Of a stretch of DNA of 64,000 nucleotides, positions 38,885 to 49,854 are shown in pieces (the first letter of the stretch is position 1; every line of letters begins with the position of its first letter). The notes under the pieces were generated by a model, which worked only from the letters and a program-made list of their open reading frames with translations, did not search any database and had not been told where the DNA came from. The DNA lies in contig JAQTUW010000010.1 in NCBI GenBank assembly GCA_028707085.1, positions 19,071 to 83,070 of the forward strand, given 5' to 3'. The DNA comes from Methylococcales bacterium (lineage in GTDB: Bacteria; Pseudomonadota; Gammaproteobacteria; Methylococcales; Methylomonadaceae). The position numbers and the translations under genes were made by a program.

Positions 38885-39265
38885 TCAGGCAGGCTGAACC
38901 GGAATGGAATGACTGGAGTGAGTGATGTTGTTGTTGCCGTCAAAATAAACCAGGGTCGGCTTGTAGTCCTTGAGTTCCTGCTCATCCAGGCTGGCAAACG
39001 CGCAGACAATAATCAGATCGCCGGGGCAGGCCAGTCGCGCGGCCGCGCCATTGATGGAAAACACGCCGGAGTTTTCCTCGGCGCGGATGGCGTAGGTGGT
39101 AAAACGTTGACCGTTATTGATATTGTAGATATGAATTTGCTCGTATTCCCTGATGCCTGAAAAATCCAGAATTCTGCTGTCAATGGCGCAGGATCCTTCG
39201 TAATTCAGTTCGGAGTGCGTGACACGCGCCCGGTGTAACTTGGCTTTAAGCATGTTTATATGCAT
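38885..39265 (-). CDS. panD: Aspartate 1-decarboxylase
   Basis: A 126-residue pyruvoyl enzyme making beta-alanine for pantothenate. The self-cleavage site is YEGSCAID, between Gly24 and Ser25, which creates the pyruvoyl group. [16 protein letters not shown] is the second family motif. ATG at 39265 gives the same length as E. coli PanD; a TTG at 39274 would add three residues. It follows panC on the same strand after a 98-base gap with a small hairpin. Confidence 0.95.
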   Translation of the reverse strand: MHINMLKAKLHRARVTHSELNYEGSCAIDSRILDFSGIREYEQIHIYNINNGQRFTTYAIRAEENSGVFSINGAAARLACPGDLIIVCAFASLDEQELKDYKPTLVYFDGNNNITHSSHSIPVQPA

Positions 39266-39363
39266 AGTAAACAACGTTCAAATATTAGAGCCGGAGATTA
39301 TGCCTTAAATTGCACCCGCTATCAATTTAAGCGGGCCGGTTTTTTTACAATAAATCCGTTTAC

Positions 39364-40212
39364 TCAATCGTTTATCTGCAGGCAGATATTGTCGATCAGG
39401 CGGGCGCCGCCTAATTTTGCGGCCAGTAAAATGACCAGATTGCTATCATTGGGGCAGGCAGGCAGCAAATCAATGCTGCGGCTCACATTAAAATAATCCA
39501 CTGCAAATCCTGCCTGCTGCAGCGCCCGAACTTGTTGATCGACGATAGAGCTATAATCCCTGTCGCCGGACAAAATTGCGTCGCGCACGGTGCAGAGAGC
39601 CTGATACAGTAAGGGCGCCATCTGCCTTTGCTCGGGCGACAGATAATTGTTCCTTGAGCTCATTGCCAGGCCGTCGGCTTCCCTGACTGTCGGTACGCCA
39701 TGGATTTCGACGGCGATATTCAGATCGCCCACCATGCGCCGGATCAGGGTCAGCTGCTGGTAATCCTTTTCGCCCAGAAACAGCAGATCCGGCTGCACGA
39801 TATTCAATAGTTTACAGACCACCAGCGCCACGCCATCGAAATGGCCGGGACGGTTGGCGCCGCAGTGCCGTGCCGATAAATCCCTGACCGTGATCGTCGT
39901 TTGCGGAGCCTGAGGGTACATTTCCAGGACAGAGGGCAGAAACAGCAGATCGGCTCCCTGTTCCAGCAGCGCAGCCTGATCCAGCTTTTCAGTGCGCGGA
40001 TAGCTGTTGAAGTCTTCATCAGGGCCGAACTGGGCCGGATTGACAAAAATGCTTGCCACCACTTTTTCCGCTTTCTGTTTGGCGGTATTCACCATCTGGA
40101 GATGGCCGGCGTGCAGATTGCCCATGGTGGGTACAAAGCCTATGCTATGGCCGGCCTGTCGCCATTGCCGGATACAACTGCGTAAAGCCTGTATGCTGGT
40201 AATTGTTTGCAT
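39364..40212 (-). CDS. panC: Pantothenate synthetase
   Basis: A 282-residue ligase joining pantoate and beta-alanine. The nucleotide-binding HxGH motif is VPTMGNLHAGHLQMV near residue 27; FLGEKDYQQL and READGLAMSSRNNYLS are the conserved substrate loops. Four bases separate it from panB upstream. Confidence 0.97.
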   Translation of the reverse strand: MQTITSIQALRSCIRQWRQAGHSIGFVPTMGNLHAGHLQMVNTAKQKAEKVVASIFVNPAQFGPDEDFNSYPRTEKLDQAALLEQGADLLFLPSVLEMYPQAPQTTITVRDLSARHCGANRPGHFDGVALVVCKLLNIVQPDLLFLGEKDYQQLTLIRRMVGDLNIAVEIHGVPTVREADGLAMSSRNNYLSPEQRQMAPLLYQALCTVRDAILSGDRDYSSIVDQQVRALQQAGFAVDYFNVSRSIDLLPACPNDSNLVILLAAKLGGARLIDNICLQIND

Positions 40213-40216
40213 GGAT

Positions 40217-41026
40217 TTAGTAACTATGTTCCTGAGCAGGAAACTGCATGGATTTTACGGCCTGATGATAACGCTGTACGGCGTCTGCAATACTTTCGGC
40301 TCCGGCCATAAAGTTTTTGGAAAACCGGGGGCGGATGCCGGTACTGATATTGAGCATATCGTACAGTACCAGCACCTGTCCGTCGCAGGCCGCGCCCGCA
40401 CCGATACCAATGACCGGAATGCGCAGCCGGCTGGCGATTTCGGCGGCCAGTTGCGCCGGTACGCATTCCAGAACCAGCAGTCCGGCGCCGGCCGCCTGTA
40501 TTTGATGGGCGTCGGCCAGGATGGCTTCAGCCTGACCGGCATCCCGGCCCTGAACCTTGTATCCTCCGCTGCGGTTGACCGATTGCGGCAGCAAACCCAG
40601 GTGAGCGCAAACCGGGATGCCCTGGTCAACCAGACAGGCAATGACCTCGCTTCGAGCGCCTTCCAGCTTGATCATCTGCACCATGCCTTCCTGCATCAGG
40701 CGGGCCGCGGTTTGCAAAGCCTGTTTCGGCGATGCGTAACTGGCAAAAGGCAGGTCTGCGATGACAAAGGCCCGCTTTCTGGCTTGCGCGACGCTACGGC
40801 TATGGTACACCATGTCGTTGACGGTGACCGGCAGCGTGCTGTGATGCCCCTGAATCACCATGCCTAGCGAGTCGCCGACCAGCAGCACGTCGATTCCAAT
40901 AGCATCGAGCAGGGCGCTGAAGCTGGCGTCATAGGCGGTCAGGCAACTGATCTTTTCGCCGGACTGTTTCATCGACTGCAAATCGGTTATGGTCAGCGAT
41001 TGCCGGATACCTGCATACGGAGTCAT
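40217..41026 (-). CDS. panB: 3-methyl-2-oxobutanoate hydroxymethyltransferase
   Basis: A 269-residue enzyme of pantoate synthesis. CLTAYDASFSALLDAIGID, LLVGDSLGMVIQGH and VCAHLGLLPQS are family signatures, with the Mg-binding Asp residues in GDS and in the later VIADLPF. The ATG at 41026 overlaps the folK stop as ATGA; a longer frame to 41089 exists but lies within folK and is not expected. Confidence 0.96.
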   Translation of the reverse strand: MTPYAGIRQSLTITDLQSMKQSGEKISCLTAYDASFSALLDAIGIDVLLVGDSLGMVIQGHHSTLPVTVNDMVYHSRSVAQARKRAFVIADLPFASYASPKQALQTAARLMQEGMVQMIKLEGARSEVIACLVDQGIPVCAHLGLLPQSVNRSGGYKVQGRDAGQAEAILADAHQIQAAGAGLLVLECVPAQLAAEIASRLRIPVIGIGAGAACDGQVLVLYDMLNISTGIRPRFSKNFMAGAESIADAVQRYHQAVKSMQFPAQEHSY

Positions 41027-41522
41027 GCCGGCAGCCTCTGCAATCCTTCCGGCGGACAAGCGGCGAGCAGTTCGCCCAGTCTGCCGCACCCGGCTATGTA
41101 TAAATCTGCGCCGGCAATATCCGCCAGCGGATACAGCACAAAAGCCCGCCTTGCCATTTCGGGGTGGGGGACTGTCAAATTGGGGTCGTGAATGATGTCC
41201 TGTCCGTACAGCAGCAGATCCAGATCGAGGGTTCTGGCGCCCCAGCGTACGGTGCGTATCCGGCCGTGCGCATTTTCGATTTGTTGCAGGCGCTGAAGCA
41301 AATCCTGGGCTGGTAAGCGGGTGCGGATGGCCATGACGGCATTGATATAATCCGGCTGCTGCTGGGGGCCGACCGGGCGGCTGGTGTACAATGGTGAAAA
41401 GGCAATTTCCTCGTTACCGTCCAGCCCGGCTATATCGGTGCGGGCAACAAGAATTTGCCGGACAGGATTGTCAAGATTGCTGCCCAAGCCAATAAATGCC
41501 TGGATGCCGGCCGTTAGTAAGC

Positions 41523-41526
<4 letters not shown>
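41023..41526 (-). CDS. folK: 2-amino-4-hydroxy-6-hydroxymethyldihydropteridine pyrophosphokinase
   Basis: A 167-residue HPPK of folate synthesis. AFIGLGSNLDNP at the N-terminus, and RWGARTLDLDLLLYG with the two catalytic Asp residues near 98-106, followed by LTVPHPEMARRAFVL, are diagnostic. It overlaps pcnB and panB by four bases each, so the three genes are probably translationally coupled. Confidence 0.96.
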
Positions 41527-42881
<1,355 letters not shown>

Positions 42882-43130
42882 GACACTATTCCTTTGTTGT
42901 TAGTTGTCAGGTTTCTACGCAAATTTAAACTCCCGTGACCGTTTAATTTCGCTCGTCTGCTTATCATAACATTTTGCCGGATTCCAGCTCAATCAACCCT
43001 GTCTTTCACATTCATCGCCGATATAGTAGAATCACGCCCGTTGCTGCAAAAGGCTCACTTAAAATCGCCGTTGTCTGTAGCCGGATGAAGGGCGATAACT
43101 TCATAATAAAATGATGCTTGGGGGAAATTT

Positions 43131-43310
43131 ATGTTTAAAAAACTGATAAATGGTTTTATCGATCAACCTGTTTTTACCAGTCTGTATGCGGCCGATTTTT
43201 TTGTCCTGCTGTTTCACAGGCCGCCTTTCCTGTTTTCAGTGGTGATGATAGGCGCGTTGGTGGCTATGAGCATGTATTTGGGTCAAAAGCTCGAATTGTT
43301 CAGCAAATAA
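43131..43310 (+). CDS. Small membrane protein of unknown function
   Basis: A 59-residue open frame with a strong GGGGGA site before the ATG and one clear hydrophobic helix (about 36-52, FLFSVVMIGALVAMSMYLG) after an amphipathic start (MFKKLINGFIDQP). The stop codon is immediately followed by the TTG start of the RDD gene, so the two are probably co-translated. I do not recognise the family. Confidence 0.7.
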   Translation: MFKKLINGFIDQPVFTSLYAADFFVLLFHRPPFLFSVVMIGALVAMSMYLGQKLELFSK

Positions 43311-43796
43311 TTGCCGGTTACCAATCAAAATTCAATTAAAAAGCCAGGCGCGGAATGTCAGTCCGCGCCCGGCTTTTTGCGGCGCATGGCGGCAATAGGC
43401 TACGATGCCCTGTTACTGCTGGCGGTGTTTTTTATGGCCACCGCACTGGCCCTGCCGTTTAATTCAGGCCGGGCTTTTTCTGCTGGCGAATATTTTTATT
43501 CTTTGTATCTGTTGGCAATCGGCTTTTTTTTCTACGGTTGGTTCTGGACGCATGGCGGGCAGACTCTGGGCTTGCGCGCATGGAAAATGAAACTGGGCGC
43601 ATTTGATGGCGGCCCTGTCACTTGGCGGGCGGCCGCCTTGCGGTTTGCCGCCGCCGGTCTGTCCTGGGCCTGTCTGGGCCTGGGGTTTTTCTGGTGCCTG
43701 TTCGATAAAAACCGGTTGTGCTGGCATGATTATCTGTCGAATACCCGCTTCTTCAGCGTCCATCAGGAAAACGGCAGCCGCCAAAAGCGGATATGA
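43311..43796 (+). CDS. RDD-family membrane protein
   Basis: A 161-residue RDD domain protein with three or four membrane helices. The family's Arg near the first helix is in GFLRRMAAIGYDALLLLAV, followed by the Asp of YDA; GQTLGLRAWKMKL is the usual loop between helices. The TTG start at 43311 touches the stop of the preceding small gene. RDD proteins are suspected transporters or membrane anchors; the role here is unknown. Confidence 0.82.
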   Translation: MPVTNQNSIKKPGAECQSAPGFLRRMAAIGYDALLLLAVFFMATALALPFNSGRAFSAGEYFYSLYLLAIGFFFYGWFWTHGGQTLGLRAWKMKLGAFDGGPVTWRAAALRFAAAGLSWACLGLGFFWCLFDKNRLCWHDYLSNTRFFSVHQENGSRQKRI

Positions 43797-43929
43797 GATA
43801 TACTCGGCGTACATCGAATGCTGGCGTACGCCGTTCCCGGCCTCCGGGGAAAGAGATTAAAAAACCGAAATCCGATGTGCGAATTATCCAGTTCTGGCCC
43901 ATCATCACTCGCTCAACCGGGAGTATCCA

Positions 43930-44316
43930 ATGAAAACAATAATTACAGCTTTATCCCTATTTGCAGCACTAGTGGCTTTTTCTGCTAACGCGGATGTCAA
44001 ATTGCAGGACAACTCGAAAATTCTCGGCAAATGGAGAGTCAACGCGGAATCGCTCGGCCTGGACAGGGAAAAAAAAGCGCTGAACATTAGTTGGGAATTT
44101 CAAAATAACGGCACGCTGATCACTACCGGTGAAGATACGCTGGGTAGAACCAGCGAAATGGTGATCCCCATAAAATACAGTGTCGAAAACGGCGTCATCC
44201 GCAAGCAGTCCTCGCCCGGACGCGAGAAATACGAAGATTGTACGGTCATTGAGCTGAGCGGTAGCGACATGGTCTTGAAATGCAAAGGCATCTATACATT
44301 CATGACCCGTAAATAA
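43930..44316 (+). CDS. Exported protein of unknown function
   Basis: A 128-residue protein with a clear signal peptide (MKTIITALSLFAALVAFSAN, cleavage after ANA near residue 21). The mature part is mostly beta strand and starts KILGKWRVNAESLG, ending CKGIYTFMTRK, which recalls lipocalin-like stress proteins. Two cysteines (YEDCTV, LKCKG) could form a disulfide. No close family recognised. Confidence 0.75.
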   Translation: MKTIITALSLFAALVAFSANADVKLQDNSKILGKWRVNAESLGLDREKKALNISWEFQNNGTLITTGEDTLGRTSEMVIPIKYSVENGVIRKQSSPGREKYEDCTVIELSGSDMVLKCKGIYTFMTRK

Positions 44317-44357
44317 GCCGGTGGCCGAAACGATCCAAGGGATCCTGCCGGGGGTTT

Positions 44358-45380
44358 TCAATCCATCATTTTCTGACCGGTAAACTGCAATTGAGCAAGA
44401 ACTGGATCGTGGTCGGACAAGGTGTCTCCCGATGCCAGCGTCCTTTTATCAACCGCCCAGTTGCTGACCCGGGTTGCGCACGGCCCGCCCACCAGAATGT
44501 GGTCTATCATTTCGTCGGGATTGGGCGCGCCGTCAGTTTTGTCCGAAATTGCCAGGTCATAGCTGTTGATCAGTAGCGGCGCAGTCCCTCCAGAACCGGT
44601 CAGGCGCTGGTAGCGCTCGGTGACCGCGCTGCTGTTGAAGTCTCCGACCACCACCATCGGGTAGCCTGTAGTGAGTCTGGCGATGTGTTTGTAAAACACG
44701 TCGGAACTCTTTTCCCTGTTCACCGCATTATTATCGAAATGGGTGTTTACAAACAGGAAAGTAAAGCCGCCGATTTTTTCACGCAGTATTGCCCAGTTGA
44801 CATAACGGATCATGGCCAACGGCTTGAACCCCAGGCTGAGCGGTAGCGTTGAGTTCGGTCCCAGCCATAATTGTCCGGAATCCAGTATGTCGAAGCGGCT
44901 GGTTTTAAATAACAGCGCGGAATCACCATAGTGAAAAGCGTTCATGTGGTATGTCACCAGCGTGTATTGCTGAAGCGGAACGATATTGCCTATATCCCTG
45001 TCGGTATGCATTTCCTGCAGGCCGATCAAATCCGGGGTATAACTGTCGATACGGCTTCGAATTTCGGGATAACGCGCAGACCAGGGCAGATAATCGCCCG
45101 GCGCATGATTGCCCAGCGGCCTGCGTAGGGCTTCGATCAGGGCCGAGCCGTAACGCACGTTGTAGGTCAGAACATTCATCTGCTGGCTGGTGCAGGCGAC
45201 CGTCGTATTCCGAAATTGTTCCGATTCTGGCCGCAGTACCGGGAGAGTCTTGGCAAAGCCGTGGCCGGTATAGGCGGCCAGATATTGAATCACCTGAAAG
45301 CGCAGCATAAAGATCAGCAGTATCAGGCAGGCAGTGGAGATCATCATGCCCCAGGTAAGGCGTTTTAGCAGGCTTGACAT
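44358..45380 (-). CDS. Endonuclease/exonuclease/phosphatase family protein, membrane anchored
   Basis: A 340-residue EEP-domain protein. An N-terminal membrane helix (about 8-30) anchors it, with the rest likely periplasmic. MNVLTYNVRYG, LIGLQEMHTD, NTHFDNN, VVVGDFNSS and LSDHDPVLAQL are the five catalytic motifs of the family (Asn, Glu, His/Asp, Asp-Asn, Asp-His). Substrate may be a phosphodiester in lipid, nucleotide or DNA. Confidence 0.88.
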   Translation of the reverse strand: MSSLLKRLTWGMMISTACLILLIFMLRFQVIQYLAAYTGHGFAKTLPVLRPESEQFRNTTVACTSQQMNVLTYNVRYGSALIEALRRPLGNHAPGDYLPWSARYPEIRSRIDSYTPDLIGLQEMHTDRDIGNIVPLQQYTLVTYHMNAFHYGDSALLFKTSRFDILDSGQLWLGPNSTLPLSLGFKPLAMIRYVNWAILREKIGGFTFLFVNTHFDNNAVNREKSSDVFYKHIARLTTGYPMVVVGDFNSSAVTERYQRLTGSGGTAPLLINSYDLAISDKTDGAPNPDEMIDHILVGGPCATRVSNWAVDKRTLASGDTLSDHDPVLAQLQFTGQKMMD

Positions 45381-45496
45381 GTGAAATCCGCAGAAAATTA
45401 AGGCATAGTTTTACCAGTTAAATGCGACAACACAGTTAAACTCTGAATTTTTTTGCCTGCCGGCGCTGAAGTATGCTTTTTTGCTTGCCGGCAAAA

Positions 45497-46564
45497 TCAT
45501 CCGCTTTTTCGCAAGGCGTAAAGCGCCACGCAAAGCACCAGGCTGCTGGGGAGAATGGCGACCAGTACCGGATTGAGGTCGTAAATCAGTCCGGCGTGGC
45601 CGACCATTTTGTCGACGGCGTCAAACAGCTCGCCGATGACGATCCCTACCAGAATCCGTTCGCCAGTGCTGCTGCCTCTGCCAATGCCAATCACCAGCGG
45701 TGCGGAGACCAGCAGCATCACAAAGGTCACCAGCGGATTGACCAAGCGGCTCCAGAAGGCTACTTCGTAACGTTGCGATTTCTGGTTGTTCTGTTTCAGG
45801 AAATTGATATAGGTGTATAGATCGTACAGGGACTGGTTGTCGGCCGAGACCACCGCGACTTTGAGCAAATCCGAATCGATGCCGGATTGCCATGTTTCTT
45901 CAGGTACGAAATCCGCCGTTATCCTTTGCGGACTAAACAGGGAATGCCGGACATTTTCCAGTTCCCAATGCCGGTCGCCCAGGAAACGGGCATGATCGGC
46001 ATCGGTGATCTGCTCCAGATTGTGATGGTCGTCGATCCGATAAATTCGCACATCGGACAGGGATCCGTCATCCAGGATATTTCTGACATTGATAAAGTTG
46101 TTGCCTTCTCTTAGCCACATGCCATATTTGGAACGCATCGCCACTTTGTCATTGAGGGCGGTGCTCTTCAGCAACTGGGCGTCCCGTTCCATGGACGGGG
46201 CAATGAATTCGCCGACCAGTACCGATAGGGTCAGCATGAAAACGCCCGCCAGCATGATACGGCGGATAATCCAGGCGGTGGATAGTCCCGCAGCGCGCAT
46301 GGCCAGAATTTCCCGATTGTTGGCCATACCGACGACCACGGCTAGACTGCCGAGCAGGGCGGAAGTCGGAATCACTTCATAGAATAGCGTGGGGGTGGTT
46401 AGCGCTAAAAACTTTAATATCTGTTCCATGCCGTAATGGGCGTGCCCCAGATTTTTTAATTCATCCGAAAAAGTGAAAAGATTGAACAGGGTAACCAGCA
46501 GCAACATGGCGATTATCGAACCCTTTAGCACCTCTTTAACGATATAGCCGGTCAATACATTCAT
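45497..46564 (-). CDS. lptG: LPS export permease LptG
   Basis: A 355-residue inner membrane subunit of the LptB2FG exporter. It has three membrane helices at each end and a central periplasmic beta-jellyroll domain (about 130-260). MNVLTGYIVKEVLKGSI at the start and REILAMRAAGLSTAWIIRRI are characteristic. It overlaps lptF by four bases. Confidence 0.95.
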   Translation of the reverse strand: MNVLTGYIVKEVLKGSIIAMLLLVTLFNLFTFSDELKNLGHAHYGMEQILKFLALTTPTLFYEVIPTSALLGSLAVVVGMANNREILAMRAAGLSTAWIIRRIMLAGVFMLTLSVLVGEFIAPSMERDAQLLKSTALNDKVAMRSKYGMWLREGNNFINVRNILDDGSLSDVRIYRIDDHHNLEQITDADHARFLGDRHWELENVRHSLFSPQRITADFVPEETWQSGIDSDLLKVAVVSADNQSLYDLYTYINFLKQNNQKSQRYEVAFWSRLVNPLVTFVMLLVSAPLVIGIGRGSSTGERILVGIVIGELFDAVDKMVGHAGLIYDLNPVLVAILPSSLVLCVALYALRKSG

Positions 46565-47631
46565 AAGCCCAGCCCCGATTTTGCCTGTTGCAGCAACCAG
46601 CGCCAGCCATAAGAGCGAAGCGCCAGTAAAATCCCCAACAGCAATAACGAACCGTTTAACCAGAAATAGCCTGTCCAGGCGGGAATGGCGCGGCCTATTA
46701 TCCAGCTATAATTCAGTCTTTGCAGATTGCCGTATATGAAATAGATGCCAAAAGCGATCAGCAAGCTGCCGTAAATTCCGCCGCGTGGCGACATTCTGGC
46801 TAAAGGCACGGCGATGAAAGCCAGTAAAACCACAGCCAGTGTCGTGTTCAAACGGTTCTGCAATTCGGCGATGTCGGGTAATTTGCTGGAAGCCAGCAGA
46901 TTCCGGGTCGGCACGGCCTGACTGTTTAAACTCAGGGCGTACACTGTGCTGTCGATATGAACCGCATATTCCTGAAATTTTTCCAGGGTAAAATCTTTTT
47001 GGCCGGCGATACCCAAAAGCCGTTCGCCGTTTTGTAACAGCAGATAAAGCCCACCTGGCAGTGTTTTCAGGCGTCCGGATTCGGCATTGACCACGCCGGT
47101 TTTTTTGCCCTCCCTGTTTTGTAGGAATACATTGTGCATTTTGCCGTCATCATCGACTTTTTCAGTGTAAAAAATTAATTCGCCGTGGCTATATTCACTG
47201 AAGCGGCCGGCGGAGATGCCCCGCACATCCGCCGTCTGCCTGTCATCATGCATTAGTTCCTGGGTTTTGGCTTCCGCCCACGGCGCGGCATACATGGCCA
47301 AAGCCACAGCCAGCGCGGTAACGGGCAGTAATAACAGAAAAATGCCCCGGTACAGGTAAAACAGGCCGCCGCCCGCCGAATTGATGGCCGCGATCTCCTG
47401 TTCCTGATACATGCGGCCCATGACGATGAGTACAGCCATGAAAACGGCGGCCGGCAGGAAAGATGAGGTGACTATCACCGTTTTTAAGCCTAGCAGTATG
47501 AACACGGTTTGATTGGATATATTGCCTTCTATCGCCTGCGCCAGCACCTTTATAAATTTCTGGCTGACAATGATGATGACCAGTACCAGCAGGATGGCGC
47601 TGACGGTCTTTAGCAAATCGGCCGCAATCAT
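46561..47631 (-). CDS. lptF: LPS export permease LptF
   Basis: The partner permease, 356 residues from ATG 47631, with the same six-helix plus jellyroll plan. VIIIVSQKFIKVLAQAIEG and QEIAAINSAGGGLFYLYRG are family marks. AGGGG eleven bases upstream supports 47631; a GTG at 47643 is also possible, and the frame stays open to 47760. LptF and LptG move LPS from the inner membrane to the periplasmic bridge. Divergent from pepA. Confidence 0.94.
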   Translation of the reverse strand: MIAADLLKTVSAILLVLVIIIVSQKFIKVLAQAIEGNISNQTVFILLGLKTVIVTSSFLPAAVFMAVLIVMGRMYQEQEIAAINSAGGGLFYLYRGIFLLLLPVTALAVALAMYAAPWAEAKTQELMHDDRQTADVRGISAGRFSEYSHGELIFYTEKVDDDGKMHNVFLQNREGKKTGVVNAESGRLKTLPGGLYLLLQNGERLLGIAGQKDFTLEKFQEYAVHIDSTVYALSLNSQAVPTRNLLASSKLPDIAELQNRLNTTLAVVLLAFIAVPLARMSPRGGIYGSLLIAFGIYFIYGNLQRLNYSWIIGRAIPAWTGYFWLNGSLLLLGILLALRSYGWRWLLQQAKSGLGL

Positions 47632-47791
47632 TCTATCCAGCACCCCTGGCCATGCGAAATGGCCGGCATTGCGGCGTTTTGTTTGTTCTATGCTCAACAA
47701 CTCACTCCCGATTTTCTCATGTATAATTCGCCTAAATGGCTTGCGCCCGGCACAAGCCAAAACTTCGCGATATTAAAAGGCTACCATTATC

Positions 47792-49276
47792 ATGGACTAT
47801 TCTATAGAAAGCTTATCCCTGGACAAACTGCAAAGCGCCTGTCTGCTGGTCGGCATTTACGAAAACCAGTTGTTTAGCCCGTCTGCGACCCTGCTGGACG
47901 CAGTTTGCAACGGCCTGCTGGGCAAGCTTGTCGCGCGTGGCGATATAAAGGGTAAAAATGCCGAAACCCTGCTGATCAACAACATCCCGCACGCTGGTAT
48001 CGAGCGTATTATACTCGTAGGTTTCGGCGAATCCGGTAAAGTTGGCCGCAAGCAGTATCGCAAGGCGCTGGCGGCGGCGGTCAAGGCGGTCAAGGACAGC
48101 AAAGTGGTAACCGCGACCTGCGCATTGCTGGATATTGCCGTGGAAAATGCCGATGACCAATGGCTGGCCCGGCAGATCGTCGAGGTATTCAGCGACAGTC
48201 TTTATCAGTACAGCGCGACCAAGCAGTGCGACAATCCGCCCGATTTGCAGCATTTATACATTTTTGCAGACCAGCCGCATAAACAGCTGGCGGAAACAGG
48301 CTTGCAGCAAGGGCTGGCCATTGCCAGGGGTGTGGAGCTCAGCAAGCAGCTTGCCGATTTGCCAGGCAATATCTGTACCCCTACCTATTTGGCGGAGCAG
48401 GCTTTTATTCTGGCCGGGCAGCATGAAAAACTCAGTTGCGAAGTGCTTGAGGAAAGCGATATGCAGGCTCTGGGCATGGGGGCTTTTCTATCGGTATCGC
48501 GCGGCAGCCGCCAGCCAGCCAAGCTGATCAGCCTGTCCTATCGGGGTGGCGAGGGCAACGCTAGGCCGATTGTTTTAATCGGTAAGGGTCTGACCTTTGA
48601 TGCCGGCGGCATATCCCTGAAGCCCGGCCTGGGCATGGATGAAATGAAATACGACATGTGCGGCGGATCCGGCGTACTGGGGGTGCTGCGTGCGGCAAGC
48701 CTGCTGAACCTGAAACTGAATATCGTCGGCCTGATTCCATCTTCCGAAAACCTGCCGGATGGTGACGCCAACAAGCCGGGCGATATCCTGACCAGCATGT
48801 CGGGTAAAACCGTGGAAGTGCTGAATACCGATGCCGAAGGCAGATTGCTGCTTTGTGACACACTGACTTACGCCAGACGATTTAATCCGGAGGTGGTCAT
48901 TGACCTGGCTACCCTGACCGGGGCCTGCATCGTGGCGCTGGGCAGATTCCCCAGCGGTCTGTTTGGCAATGACGATACCCTTTGCGCCGAGCTGACGGCT
49001 GCCGGCGAAACCGCCTGCGACAGCGTATGGCGGATGCCGGTATGGGAAGAGTATCAGGAACTGCTTAAATCTAATTTTGCCGATCTGGCCAATATAGGCG
49101 GCCCGGATGGTGGCAGCATCACGGCGGCCTGTTTTCTGTCGAGGTTTGCGGAAGACTTTCGCTGGGCGCATCTGGACATCGCTGGCACCGCCTGGCGCAC
49201 CGGCGCCAATAAAGGCGCGACAGGCCGTCCCGTGCCGTTGCTGAGCCAGTTTCTGCTTGACAGGGCTCAGGTCTGA
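47792..49276 (+). CDS. pepA: Leucyl aminopeptidase PepA
   Basis: A 494-residue M17 zinc aminopeptidase. The metal and catalytic residues are seen in [30 protein letters not shown] and [16 protein letters not shown]. In E. coli the protein also binds DNA in xer recombination and carAB control. A TATAAT at 47722-47727 may be its -10 element. Divergent from lptF, as in many gammaproteobacteria. Confidence 0.97.
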   Translation: MDYSIESLSLDKLQSACLLVGIYENQLFSPSATLLDAVCNGLLGKLVARGDIKGKNAETLLINNIPHAGIERIILVGFGESGKVGRKQYRKALAAAVKAVKDSKVVTATCALLDIAVENADDQWLARQIVEVFSDSLYQYSATKQCDNPPDLQHLYIFADQPHKQLAETGLQQGLAIARGVELSKQLADLPGNICTPTYLAEQAFILAGQHEKLSCEVLEESDMQALGMGAFLSVSRGSRQPAKLISLSYRGGEGNARPIVLIGKGLTFDAGGISLKPGLGMDEMKYDMCGGSGVLGVLRAASLLNLKLNIVGLIPSSENLPDGDANKPGDILTSMSGKTVEVLNTDAEGRLLLCDTLTYARRFNPEVVIDLATLTGACIVALGRFPSGLFGNDDTLCAELTAAGETACDSVWRMPVWEEYQELLKSNFADLANIGGPDGGSITAACFLSRFAEDFRWAHLDIAGTAWRTGANKGATGRPVPLLSQFLLDRAQV

Positions 49277-49364
49277 CAGGGGGCGGGATGGGCGATGACA
49301 GGACTGCCGTGCGGCCGGCCGTAGTCATTCATTCAGGATTGCCGGTTCGGGTTTGCGAACGGAT

Positions 49365-49805
49365 ATGCCGGAAATAAGTTTTTACGTGTTGCCCTCCCGG
49401 TCGGCAACCGAACGCCTGAGTTTTGCCTGCAGACTGATCGAGAAGATCTATCGTAGCGGCCAAAGCTGCTATGTGCTGATCGACTCTGCGGAGCAGGCGG
49501 CGGATCTGGATAAACAGCTCTGGACATTCCGCGCCGGCAGTTTTGTTCCGCACCGGATTTATGGCGGCGTCGATCCTGAATTACCACAGACCGTGCTGAT
49601 CGGCGGTAACGACATACCCGAGAGTCGGCAGGCCATTATCCTCAATCTATCCGACAGTACGCCAGCGCTCGGCGAAAAAACTGAACGCCTGCTGGAGATT
49701 CTGGACAATAGCGAAACCTGCAAACAGGCAGGCCGTGAGCGGTATAAATATTATAAACAGCTAGGATACCGGATAGAAACGCATAAAATGGCGGCTGGCC
49801 GCTAA
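49365..49805 (+). CDS. holC: DNA polymerase III chi subunit HolC
   Basis: A 146-residue chi subunit of the clamp loader, which contacts single-strand binding protein. ISFYVLPSRSATERLSFACR at the start, and a conserved Trp and Phe in QLWTFRAGSFVPHR, fit the family, as does the pepA-holC order. ATG 49365 is chosen over the TTG at 49353. Convergent with rsmI. Confidence 0.9.
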   Translation: MPEISFYVLPSRSATERLSFACRLIEKIYRSGQSCYVLIDSAEQAADLDKQLWTFRAGSFVPHRIYGGVDPELPQTVLIGGNDIPESRQAIILNLSDSTPALGEKTERLLEILDNSETCKQAGRERYKYYKQLGYRIETHKMAAGR

Positions 49806-49854
49806 TCCCGATCCGGTTCCAGATTCCATGCCTGACGCAGTGGCTGGCGTTTAT

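Noticed and set aside
39305..39347. Hairpin CCCGCT/AGCGGG with T7 between panC and panD
   Set aside because: It reads as a terminator only on the plus strand, where no transcript is expected; it may be a chance fold or an intercistronic structure, so it is not annotated.
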